Source: AP-15 sp963785565
GTDB lineage: Bacteria; Pseudomonadota; Alphaproteobacteria; ATCC43930; CGMCC-115725
Direction of reading: 5' to 3'
Assembly: GCA_963785565.1 (NCBI GenBank)
Contig: CAWAVV010000021.1
Coordinates: forward strand, 1 to 64,000
Length of the DNA: 64,000 nucleotides
Shown here: positions 27,081 to 34,540 of the stretch, one piece after another
How positions within the stretch are numbered: position 1 is the first letter of the stretch
Layout: every line of letters starts with the position of its first letter
Translations under genes and position numbers: made by a program
Notes under the pieces: generated by a model
Databases searched by the model: none
What the model was told of the DNA's origin: nothing
Seen by the model: the letters and a program-made list of their open reading frames with translations, nothing else

Positions 27081-27668
27081 ATGTTTATGATACGGGCCAT
27101 GACGAGATCTTGGCGAACCCGGGTCAGCGTGCTGATTATCGCGATGCTTTCGTTGGTTCCGCCGGGGCGCGCGCAAACCGAGAAGAAGCAGCCGGCGACA
27201 AAGCATCCGGCCGCGACAACCCCGGCGCATCGGATCGGTGGCGTTGGGGCCTGGAACGCTTATTTCTACAAGGGGAAATCTGGGCGGGTTTGCTATCTCG
27301 CCGGTGCGCCGCAAAAAACCGAACCGGCAAAGTTTAAGCATAAGCCGCCGGCGGCGACGGTTACCCATCGTCCGGAAGAGAACGTCTTCAATGTCGTTAA
27401 CTTTGACGAGGGCTATCTGCTGAAGGAGGGCAGCGCCGCGTCGGTCGATGTCGACGGCACGACTTTCGATCTGTTCACCAAGGGCGACGGCGCTTGGTCG
27501 CGCACTGCCGATCTCGATAAGACGATTGTCGAAGCAATGGCCAAGGGCAAGCAGGCGATCGTCAAGAGCATCTCGCAGAAGGGGCCGCCGACAACCCAGA
27601 CTTATTCTCTTGCCGGCTTTGCTCAGACCTTGGCCTTGATCGACAAGGCCTGCGACGTTAAGCGCTAG
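27081..27668 (+). CDS. IalB-like secreted protein (invasion-associated locus B family)
   Basis: About 195 residues. Three in-frame ATGs (27081, 27087, 27099) are possible; GACGGG lies just upstream, which suits 27087 best. A signal peptide (VSVLIIAMLSLVPPGRA) ends near the Ala-Gln junction. The mature protein shows the family pattern NAYFYKGKSGRVCYLAGAPQ, VTHRPEENVFNVVNFDEGY, FDLFTKGDGAWSRTADLD and YSLAGFAQTLALIDKACD. The family is named for a Bartonella gene but is widespread in free-living alphaproteobacteria, so no invasion role should be read into it. Confidence 0.85.
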   Translation: MFMIRAMTRSWRTRVSVLIIAMLSLVPPGRAQTEKKQPATKHPAATTPAHRIGGVGAWNAYFYKGKSGRVCYLAGAPQKTEPAKFKHKPPAATVTHRPEENVFNVVNFDEGYLLKEGSAASVDVDGTTFDLFTKGDGAWSRTADLDKTIVEAMAKGKQAIVKSISQKGPPTTQTYSLAGFAQTLALIDKACDVKR

Positions 27669-27712
27669 CCATCTGGCGTGATAATGCCTCCCAGGCACTG
27701 CCACATTTGCCA

Positions 27713-28834
27713 ATGATGTCGAGCGAGATCCCGATCACCAACCAGCGCCGCAACCTCGTCGGGGTCGGGCGCGAAGGTTTGGCGGCCGAGATGGCCGAGT
27801 TCGGCGCTGAACCGTTTCGTGCGCATCAGCTGTGGCACTGGATCTATCACCGCGGCGCTGCCGATTTTGCGCAGATGACCTCGCTGTCGAAGGTGTTTCG
27901 CGACAGCCTCGCCGAGCGCTACGAACTGCGCCGGCCGGCGGTGTCGCGCGCCCTCACCTCAGTCGATGGCACGCGCAAATGGCTGCTGCGCTTCGCCGAC
28001 GGGCAGGAGGTCGAGACCGTCCACATTCCTGAGGAGGATCGCGGCACGTTATGCGTTTCCTCGCAGGTCGGCTGCACCTTGAACTGCACCTTCTGCCATA
28101 CCGGGACCCAGTTGCTGGTGCGTAATCTCGCGACGGCGGAGATCGTCGGGCAGGTCATGGTCGCGCGCGATGCGCTGGGCGAATGGCCGTCGCCGCGGGA
28201 CGATCGGCAACTCACCAACATCGTCCTGATGGGCATGGGCGAGCCGCTCTACAATTACGATGCTGTCGCGGCGGCGATGAAGATCGTCATGGACCCCGAG
28301 GGCCTGTCGATCTCGCGCCGCAAGATCACCCTGTCGACCGCCGGGGTGGCGCCGATGATCCGGCTCTGCGGCGCCGAACTCGCGGTCAACCTCGCCATTT
28401 CGCTGCACGCCGTGCGCGACGACATTCGCGACCACCTCGTGCCGCTCAACCGCAAATATCCGATCGCCGAATTGCTCGAGGCCTGCCGCGCCTATCCGGG
28501 CAGCAGCAACGCGCGGCGGATCACCTTTGAGTACGTGATGCTGAACGGCGTCAACGACAGCCCGGCCGAGGCGCGCGAGCTGGTGCGGCTATTGGCCGGC
28601 ATCCCCGCCAAGGTCAATCTGATCCCGTTCAATCCCTGGCCCGGCGCTCCATACGAGTGCTCGACCGACGCGGCGATCACGGCGTTTTCCGACATTGTCT
28701 TCGCCGCTGGCTATTCCGCCCCTGTGCGCACCCCGCGCGGCCGCGACATTCTCGCCGCCTGCGGCCAGCTCAAATCGGCGAGCGTCAGGCTCCGCCGCGG
28801 CGAGCGCGAGCGCACCGCGCTGCCCGCCGCGTAG
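27713..28834 (+). CDS. rlmN: dual-specificity 23S rRNA/tRNA adenine-C2 methyltransferase RlmN
   Basis: 373 residues from ATG 27713. It is a radical SAM enzyme that methylates C2 of A2503 in 23S rRNA and A37 of some tRNAs. The 4Fe-4S cysteines are C121, C125 and C128 in GCTLNCTFCHTG. LTNIVLMGMGEPLYNYD near residue 170, ITLSTAGVAPMI and NLAISLHAVRDDIRDHLVPL follow. RITFEYVMLNGVNDS near residue 265 and PAPVRTPRGRDILAACGQL-type C-terminus (with the methyl-carrying Cys) complete it. Full length. Confidence 0.96.
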   Translation: MMSSEIPITNQRRNLVGVGREGLAAEMAEFGAEPFRAHQLWHWIYHRGAADFAQMTSLSKVFRDSLAERYELRRPAVSRALTSVDGTRKWLLRFADGQEVETVHIPEEDRGTLCVSSQVGCTLNCTFCHTGTQLLVRNLATAEIVGQVMVARDALGEWPSPRDDRQLTNIVLMGMGEPLYNYDAVAAAMKIVMDPEGLSISRRKITLSTAGVAPMIRLCGAELAVNLAISLHAVRDDIRDHLVPLNRKYPIAELLEACRAYPGSSNARRITFEYVMLNGVNDSPAEARELVRLLAGIPAKVNLIPFNPWPGAPYECSTDAAITAFSDIVFAAGYSAPVRTPRGRDILAACGQLKSASVRLRRGERERTALPAA

Positions 28835-28856
28835 ATACCGCCCTCGGCCCATTTCC

Positions 28857-29657
28857 GTGCTCTACCCGCTGATCGGAGGCGCGCTCGCCGCCTATAGTGG
28901 CATCCTCGGCAGCCTATTTCTGTTTCAGCGGCAGCTGCTCTACCGTCCTAACCGGAGCCGGCCCGCGCTTGCCGATTTGGCCCTGCTTGGGGTGCGCGAG
29001 GTGGCGTTGACGACCGAAGACGGCCTGTCGCTGCTCTCCTGGTATCTGCCGCCGCGCGCCGGGCGGCCGGTCATCGCCTATTTTCACGGTAATGGCGGGC
29101 ATATCGGCTACCGTGCCGAGCGGCTGCGCCGCTTCGCCCGCGAGGGATACGGGGTGTTACTGGCCGAGTATCGCGGCTATGCCGGCAACCCGGGCACTCC
29201 GTGCGAAGCCGGGCTCTATGCCGATGCCGAAGCGGCGCTCGCTTTTCTCGCGGTTCAGAAGATCGCGCCGAGCCGGCTGGTGCTGTGGGGCGAGTCGCTG
29301 GGATCGGGGGTCGCCGTTTATCTGGCCGCAAGACACCCGATCGCAGGGGTAATTCTTGAAGCCCCGTTCACCAGCGTCTGCGCCGCCGCGCAGCATCATT
29401 ACTCCTTCCTGCCGGCCGCCTTTCTGGTGCGCGACCGGTTCAACTCGCTCTCGCGCATCGGTCAGATCGGGGCGCCATTGCTGGTCCTGCATGGCGAGCG
29501 CGACATGATCGTCCCGGTCAAGCATGGCCGCGCGCTGTTGGATGCGGCAGCAACACCGAAGGAGGGCTGGTTCGCGGCTGAGGCTGGGCACCAAAACCTC
29601 GCGCAATTCGGCGCGCTCGACGCTGCGGTCTCGTTCATCGAGCGACGGCTTGCCTGA
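28857..29657 (+). CDS. membrane-anchored alpha/beta hydrolase (ABHD13/BEM46-like)
   Basis: About 266 residues from GTG 28857. An N-terminal hydrophobic helix (ALAAYSGILGSLFLFQRQLL) is followed by an alpha/beta hydrolase fold: VIAYFHGNGGHIGYRAERL near residue 72 (oxyanion hole), LVLWGESLGSGVAVYLAAR near residue 140 with the nucleophile Ser in GESLG, LLVLHGERDMIVPVKHGRAL near residue 210 with the Asp, and AEAGHQNLAQFG with the His. Physiological substrate unknown. No ATG gives this N-terminus, so GTG is inferred. Confidence 0.85.
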   Translation: MLYPLIGGALAAYSGILGSLFLFQRQLLYRPNRSRPALADLALLGVREVALTTEDGLSLLSWYLPPRAGRPVIAYFHGNGGHIGYRAERLRRFAREGYGVLLAEYRGYAGNPGTPCEAGLYADAEAALAFLAVQKIAPSRLVLWGESLGSGVAVYLAARHPIAGVILEAPFTSVCAAAQHHYSFLPAAFLVRDRFNSLSRIGQIGAPLLVLHGERDMIVPVKHGRALLDAAATPKEGWFAAEAGHQNLAQFGALDAAVSFIERRLA

Positions 29658-29732
29658 CCGCCGGAACTCGTTGCCGCAGACGAGAATTTCGTCGATTAGT
29701 GCGGCGTGGTCGATGGAGTGGGGGACAGTGCG

Positions 29733-30941
29733 ATGCCCGATGCGGTGAAAAAAGTTGTGCTGGCCTATTCGGGTGGGCTCGATACCTCGGTGATCCTGCG
29801 CTGGCTGCAGGAGACCTATCACTGCGCGGTCGTGACCTTCACCGCGGATCTTGGCCAGGGCGAGGAATTGGAGCCGGCGCGCAAAAAGGCCGAATTGCTC
29901 GGCGCCGCCCAAATCTTTGTCGATGATCTGCGTGAGGAGTTCGTGCGCGATTTTGTCTTTCCGATGTTCCGCGCCAACGCCCTCTACGAAGGCGCCTATC
30001 TGCTCGGCACCTCGATCGCCCGGCCGCTGATCGCCAAACGCCAGATCGACATAGCGCGCGAGGTCGGGGCCGACGCCGTCGCTCACGGCGCCACCGGCAA
30101 GGGCAACGACCAAGTCCGTTTCGAGCTTGGTTATTACGCGCTAGCGCCTGATATCAAGGTTATCGCCCCGTGGCGCGAATGGGACCTGACCTCGCGCACG
30201 CACCTGCTCGACTACGCCGATCGGCACCAGATCCCGATCGCTCGTAACAAACGCGGTGAGGCGCCGTTTTCGGTCGACGCCAACCTGTTGCACGTCTCCG
30301 CCGAAGGCAGAGTGCTGGAGGATCCGTGGACCGAGCCCGAGGAATTCGTCTTCAGCCGCACCGTCGCCCCCGAAGCCGCGCCCGACACGCCTGAATATTC
30401 CGAGATCGCCTTTGAGCGCGGCGATGCGGTCGCGATCGACGGCGAGCGGCTCTCGCCCGCGGTGTTGCTCACACGCTTGAACGCGCTCGGCGGTCGGCAC
30501 GGGATCGGCCGGCTCGATCTGGTCGAGAACCGGTTTGTCGGCATGAAATCGCGCGGCGTCTACGAAACACCCGGCGGCACGATCCTGCTCGCCGCGCATC
30601 GCGGCATCGAAAGCCTGACCCTCGATCGCGGCGCGGCGCATCTGAAGGACGAGCTGATGCCGCGCTATGCCGAGCTGATCTACAACGGCTTCTGGTTCTC
30701 CCCCGAGCGCCGGATGCTTCAGGCGCTGATCGACAACAGCCAGGAAAACGTCGAGGGAGTCGTGCGGCTAAAGCTTTACAAGGGCTCGGTCGGCGTCGTC
30801 GGCCGGAAATCGGCTAAGAGCCTCTACAGCCAGGCCCACGTCACCTTTGAGGAGGACGCGGTCTACGACCAGCGCGACGCCGAAGGCTTCATCAAATTGA
30901 ACGCCCTCCGCCTCCGCCTCGCCGCCCGCCGCGGTCGGTAG
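29733..30941 (+). CDS. argG: argininosuccinate synthase
   Basis: 402 residues from ATG 29733; a GTG nine codons upstream is less likely because MPDAVKKVVLAYSGGLDTS matches the family start. It condenses citrulline and aspartate with ATP in arginine synthesis. The P-loop is AYSGGLDTSVILRWLQ. GATGKGNDQVRFELGYYALA near residue 117 and VGMKSRGVYETPGGTILLAA near residue 270 are conserved. No other arginine gene is adjacent. It converges with the hicB remnant at 30958. Confidence 0.97.
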   Translation: MPDAVKKVVLAYSGGLDTSVILRWLQETYHCAVVTFTADLGQGEELEPARKKAELLGAAQIFVDDLREEFVRDFVFPMFRANALYEGAYLLGTSIARPLIAKRQIDIAREVGADAVAHGATGKGNDQVRFELGYYALAPDIKVIAPWREWDLTSRTHLLDYADRHQIPIARNKRGEAPFSVDANLLHVSAEGRVLEDPWTEPEEFVFSRTVAPEAAPDTPEYSEIAFERGDAVAIDGERLSPAVLLTRLNALGGRHGIGRLDLVENRFVGMKSRGVYETPGGTILLAAHRGIESLTLDRGAAHLKDELMPRYAELIYNGFWFSPERRMLQALIDNSQENVEGVVRLKLYKGSVGVVGRKSAKSLYSQAHVTFEEDAVYDQRDAEGFIKLNALRLRLAARRGR

Positions 30942-30957
30942 ACGCCGCCAAACAGCT

Positions 30958-31612
30958 TCACGCCGCGTCTCGGACGGTGACGTCGAGACGCTTGCCAATC
31001 ACGCGCAAGGCCTGATCAATGTGCTCGATCGCCGAGCGGTGGTTCAGGTCGAGAAGCCGGTCTATCTGGGGGCCATGCCAGCCGAGACGGCGCCCCAACT
31101 CCGCCTTGGAGACGCCGGCCGCGCGCACCGCACGATAAAGCTCGACCTTGGCAATGGTGAGTGGCGGCAGCCGAACGATCCAGGGGCTCAGCTCGGGCGA
31201 AGGCGCGACCATCTGGGACGCCGAGCCAGCGTTGCAGGATACTGTCGGCCGATCGGGGAGCTCGGACGACGCTTGAATATCGCCGCACTCGACGATGCTA
31301 GCAGCTAGCGCCTCTTCGATCGCCGGGTCGGGCGCGACGGAGGGCGCTGCACGATCTCCGCCAGCCCCAAATCTTGCGGCGAGCGCCTCTAAAATCGCCT
31401 GCTGGGGTGTCATCGAGGGGGCCGGGATATCCTCACGAGCGGGCGATCGTGAGGTCGGGGCAAGCGCCGTCCTCGAGTCGCGTCGGACGGCGCGATGCCC
31501 GAATCCGCATGAGCCTCCTCGTCTTCGCCGAGGAGGTGGTGACCTCCGGCAGGTCCGGGCATGTGACGAGGACGGTACCGTTCTCGTCGGGTGTGAAGGT
31601 CACACGGTACAT
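30958..31612 (-). pseudogene. HicB-like antitoxin, frame-broken
   Basis: Minus-strand remnant of a HicB antitoxin. ATG 31612 begins MYRVTFTPDENGTVLVTCPD followed by LPEVTT, the start of the HicB N-terminal domain. At about 31531 the frame breaks, and one frame over reads LGEDEEAHA, the expected continuation. From about 31480 the third frame carries EDIPAPS and then an open stretch (start codon 31413) ending in LTIAKVELYRAVRAAGVSKA and ELGRRLGWHGPQIDRLLDLN, the HicB C-terminal DNA-binding helix-turn-helix. Between them, units ending in EDIPAPS, GDRAAPS and GDIQASS look like degenerate copies of one short segment. At least two indels are needed, so this looks decayed. The 151-residue C-terminal ORF could still be made. 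Confidence 0.62.
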
Positions 31613-31634
31613 GAGCGTCGCTTCGCCGAAGCCA

Positions 31635-31870
31635 TTAGTCGAGATCCAGATCCTTTTTGATTTTGTTGATCAGACCGGCACCCAATTCTTTGCCGCTGCC
31701 GTGCATCGGGAGATTGCGAACGACCGGCCGTGACGCGGGCCGATAGCATCACCGTCAGATGACCGCTCCCGCCCTTGCTAAGCGAGTTCGAAGGTGCGAC
31801 CTTCTTGGCCAGCCGTCTCCGCACATTCGCGAACGATCGCCAAGATATAAGGCCAGGTATCGCGGCTAGA
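31635..31870 (-). pseudogene. HicA-like toxin remnant
   Basis: Just upstream of the hicB remnant on the minus strand. The C-terminal part reads VVRNLPMHGSGKELGAGLIN and KIKKDLDLD before TAA at 31635, a good match to the HicA C-terminus. One frame over, upstream, is SKGGSGHLTVMLSARVTA, equivalent to the GSH-containing core. The likely N-terminal part, DTWPYILAIVRECAETAG, lies in yet another frame and is read as the tail of the hydrolase at 31778. At least one stop and two shifts separate the parts. HicA is an mRNA-cleaving toxin; here it cannot be produced whole. Twenty-two bases separate its stop from the hicB start, as in intact hicAB pairs. Confidence 0.5.
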
Positions 31871-32722
31871 TCTTGACGATCGCAAAATGGGATCAGTTCG
31901 GAAGTCTCGGGCTGATTCATCGCCCTTCCGCTGCGCGTCGAGCCAGCCGAGCATGATCCGGTTGAAGGCGTCGGGGGCTTCGACGTTGGGGAAATGGCGC
32001 ATGCCGGCGATTTCTTCGTAGCGGGCGCCGGGGACGAGGCCGGCGAGGCGGCGGTTTTCGCTGGCCGGGGTGCCGGCGTCGTGCTCGCCGCAGACAACCA
32101 GAACGGGCAGCCGCAGCGAGGGCAGCCGCGGCACGAAGTCGAAATTGATGATCGCCGCCGAACAGCCGAGATAGCCGGCCGGCGTGGTCCCGACAACGGT
32201 GTCGCGCAATTGCTTCCAGCGGCCCGGATGACTGGCCTGAAACGCCGGGGTCAGATAGCGATCCATGCTGGCCTCGGCGATCGGCGCCAAGGAGTTCGCC
32301 TCGCGCACCGCCTTGATGCGCGGGCCCCAGACATCGGCCGCACCGGGCGGGCTCGCCGGGAGAGTGTCGCACCACAATGCCGAAATCAGCTTGTCGCCGT
32401 GTTCCAGCGCGAAGGCCTGGCCGATCATCCCGCCGATCGACAGCCCGATGTAATGCACCCGCGAAAAGCCGAGCGCATCGAGCACCGCCGCGACATCACC
32501 GGCGAGCTGGCTCATCGTGTAGTCGCCGGCTACCGGGTCGCTGCCGCCATGCCCGCGCATGTCGAGCCGCAGCACGCGGAACCCGGCCTGCAACAGCGCC
32601 GGCATCTGCTCGGCCCAGCTGCCGCCGTCCGATGCTAGAGAATGGGTGATGCAAACCACCGGGCCATCTTCAGGGCCGGTGAGATCGTAGTAGAGGCAGC
32701 GTCCTGCGAGCGGCAGCAACAT
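31778..32722 (-). CDS. PcaD-like alpha/beta hydrolase (3-oxoadipate enol-lactonase family) with abnormal C-terminal tail
   Basis: 314 residues. The first ~262 are a normal PcaD-like hydrolase: VVCITHSLASDGGSWAEQMP near residue 25, LDMRGHGGSDPVAGDYTM, nucleophile Ser in YIGLSIGGMIGQAFALEHG near residue 95, LPVLVVCGEHDAGTPASENR with the acid, and GMRHFPNVEAPDAFNRIMLG with the His. The substrate is unproven. The family normally ends soon after LGWLDAQRKG. Here about 50 extra residues follow (SRDTWPYILAIVRECAETAG and on), which read like the N-terminus of the neighbouring hicA remnant. A lost stop or a shift near 31925 probably joined them. Confidence 0.8.
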   Translation of the reverse strand: MLLPLAGRCLYYDLTGPEDGPVVCITHSLASDGGSWAEQMPALLQAGFRVLRLDMRGHGGSDPVAGDYTMSQLAGDVAAVLDALGFSRVHYIGLSIGGMIGQAFALEHGDKLISALWCDTLPASPPGAADVWGPRIKAVREANSLAPIAEASMDRYLTPAFQASHPGRWKQLRDTVVGTTPAGYLGCSAAIINFDFVPRLPSLRLPVLVVCGEHDAGTPASENRRLAGLVPGARYEEIAGMRHFPNVEAPDAFNRIMLGWLDAQRKGDESARDFRTDPILRSSRSSRDTWPYILAIVRECAETAGQEGRTFELA

Positions 32723-32777
32723 GACAAATCCTCCATGTCAAAGGTTAATCGGTGATCTCACTCTAATCGTGCAACGT

Positions 32778-33473
32778 CTAGGGAACCATCACCCGCACTC
32801 CGGTAAAGATCGGGTGGGCGAGATAGAGGACGGCGTAGAGTAATAGTGCCGCGACGGGCCGCAACACCCCGATGTCGCGCCAGCGCAGTTGCGTCCGCCC
32901 GGTGACGAGGGCGGCAAAGGGAATGTTCGAGGTGACATCGGCGAGCCGCTGCCAATGGCTGCCGAGGGCGAGGCGTTTTTTGCGGTCGATCAGGACCGTG
33001 CCGCCAAAGGCCAACGCGGCAATCAAGCCGAAGAGCCACACCGAGGCGAGATCGCCATTCGCGGTCAGGTGGCTCAGCGCCCACAGCCCGACCGCCCACA
33101 TCACCGGATGGCGAGTTACCCGCAACACACCGGGCGCCGGATCATCGGCTCTTGACCACCGCTCCATGCCGACTGCGGTCGGATTGGCGGTCGTATAGCC
33201 GGCGACCAACAGCAATGTCGCCAACGGCATGACCAGCACCGGGACAAGCGCCACCCACCGCGGCAGCACCCACAGGACGATGGCCGGCGCCCGCGCATAG
33301 GCCATTACGAACCAGGCGAAGGTCACCACCGCGGTCAGCGAGTAGACCAACAGAAACCCTTGCTCACCGAGCTGATCTCGCAACGATCCGCGCAATCGCG
33401 TACTCGACAGCAAGGTATGCGACCCGCAAAAGGCGACGCCGGCGACAGCGAGAGAGACCAGGGCATGGTCCAT
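32778..33473 (-). CDS. NnrU family membrane protein
   Basis: 231 residues with about six hydrophobic helices. NnrU-like features: FCGSHTLLSSTRLRGSLRDQ at the N-terminus, VLRVTRHPVMWAVGLWALSH near residue 115 and GTVLIDRKKRLALGSHWQRL near residue 157. NnrU was named in a denitrification regulon, but homologues are common in genomes lacking denitrification and the function is unsettled. It resembles isoprenylcysteine methyltransferase-like membrane proteins. No nitric oxide reductase gene is nearby. It starts 16 bp after the DUF167 gene on the same strand. Confidence 0.88.
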   Translation of the reverse strand: MDHALVSLAVAGVAFCGSHTLLSSTRLRGSLRDQLGEQGFLLVYSLTAVVTFAWFVMAYARAPAIVLWVLPRWVALVPVLVMPLATLLLVAGYTTANPTAVGMERWSRADDPAPGVLRVTRHPVMWAVGLWALSHLTANGDLASVWLFGLIAALAFGGTVLIDRKKRLALGSHWQRLADVTSNIPFAALVTGRTQLRWRDIGVLRPVAALLLYAVLYLAHPIFTGVRVMVP

Positions 33474-33489
33474 CCCCCCTCCCGCCCTC

Positions 33490-33819
33490 TCACAGGCCTG
33501 GCAGGACCGCGATTAAAGCGCCGAGCCTGTCCGAGAGATCTTGCGGATCGCCGGCGACGCTTACGGTCTTGTGCCGGCTGGTCGTGCCGGCGACGATTGC
33601 CAGGTCGCGGCGGGACAGCTGCCAAACCCGGGCCAACAGCTGCAGCAACGCCTCGTTGGCGCGCCCCACCTGTGGCGGCGCGGTGACCGCGGCTTTGATC
33701 ACGCGCTTCCCCTGTGCCGTCGCGGCAACGCCAAGCACGCGGTCGGCCTTGGCCCGCGGCGTCAGACGGACCGCCACCAAGAGGCCGTCCTGCCCCGGAG
33801 TCAGCGAACCCTCAGGCAA
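33490..33819 (-). CDS. DUF167 (YggU) family protein
   Basis: 109 residues. The family pattern is visible: LLVAVRLTPRAKADRVLGV near residue 13, VIKAAVTAPPQVGRANEALL near residue 40 and IVAGTTSRHKTVSVAGDP near residue 75. Function unknown. It overlaps the 3' end of the yggT-like gene by 8 bp, the usual yggT-yggU order, and is followed by nnrU. Confidence 0.9.
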   Translation of the reverse strand: MPEGSLTPGQDGLLVAVRLTPRAKADRVLGVAATAQGKRVIKAAVTAPPQVGRANEALLQLLARVWQLSRRDLAIVAGTTSRHKTVSVAGDPQDLSDRLGALIAVLPGL

Positions 33820-34090
33820 AGTATTCGAACATCAGGTTGCGGGCGAAATACAGCAGCAGAATCAGGATCACCGGCGAGATGTCGATCCCGCCGAGGTCAG
33901 GCAGTACGCGGCGAATCGGCCGCAGCACAGGCTCGGTGACGCGCCACAGAAAATCCCCAACCATCGCGACGACGCGGTTGTGCCGGTTGACGACACCAAA
34001 GGCGACGAGCCAGCTCAGCACTGCCTGGATAATCAAGAGCCAGATGTAGATCGTGATCACCGTGTCAACGAGGTTCAGGAACGCATACAT
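33812..34090 (-). CDS. YggT family membrane protein
   Basis: 92 residues with two membrane segments, LVDTVITIYIWLLIIQAVLS and PVILILLLYFARNLMFEYFA, flanking FLWRVTEPVLRPIRRVLPDL, the conserved YggT core. YggT proteins are associated with osmotic tolerance or cell-division membrane functions in various bacteria; the role here is not shown. First gene of the yggT-DUF167-nnrU run. Confidence 0.92.
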   Translation of the reverse strand: MYAFLNLVDTVITIYIWLLIIQAVLSWLVAFGVVNRHNRVVAMVGDFLWRVTEPVLRPIRRVLPDLGGIDISPVILILLLYFARNLMFEYFA

Positions 34091-34205
34091 TCGAACAAAA
34101 CCTCGGCGGCAAATGACGCCGCGACCGTAGCGTTAGCCGTCGGGGTCCGCAAGCAGAGCAACACGGCGCTCCTGGCCGAGAGGGCAGCACAAGCGGGGGG
34201 CGCGC

Positions 34206-34234
34206 TTGACAGGGAGGACCGCGCTCACCATAGT
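34206..34234 (+). promoter_or_regulatory. sigma70-type promoter of tRNA-Ala
   Basis: TTGACA at 34206-34211 matches the -35 consensus exactly. After a 17-bp spacer comes CATAGT at 34229-34234 (consensus TATAAT, 4 of 6). A start near 34241 would leave a leader of about 30 nt before the tRNA. That leader contains a 6-bp inverted repeat (CTGCCG/CGGCAG, 34235-34250). Confidence 0.75.
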
Positions 34235-34269
34235 CTGCCGCACCCGGCAGACAGTTCGAATCACGCGAT

Positions 34270-34345
<76 letters not shown>

Positions 34346-34379
34346 ATCCCATATGATAAAAATCAGGATATACGAATAG

Positions 34380-34507
34380 GTTGTACGTTCACATCGCGGC
34401 TCGCAGATGACGCCGCCGAGCGACATCACATAAATCTCGGTCTTATCCGGCGAGACATCCAAAGCAGCAAACCGAGGTTGATCGGACATCCGGGTCATCT
34501 CCATCAC
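34380..34507 (-). pseudogene. possible N-terminal scrap of an IS110-type transposase
   Basis: A short minus-strand frame reads MSDQPRFAALDVSPDKTEIY followed by VMSLGGVICEPRCE before losing resemblance. FAALDVSxxKTxIxVM is the pattern at the start of IS110-family DEDD transposases, where the first catalytic Asp sits in the LDVS segment. The remaining ~300 residues of such a transposase are absent; the piece ends just before the tRNA-Ala. The match is short, so this is tentative. Confidence 0.4.
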
Positions 34508-34540
34508 GCGAGCGCTCCGGCTGGTGCTAGGATTAGTGGC

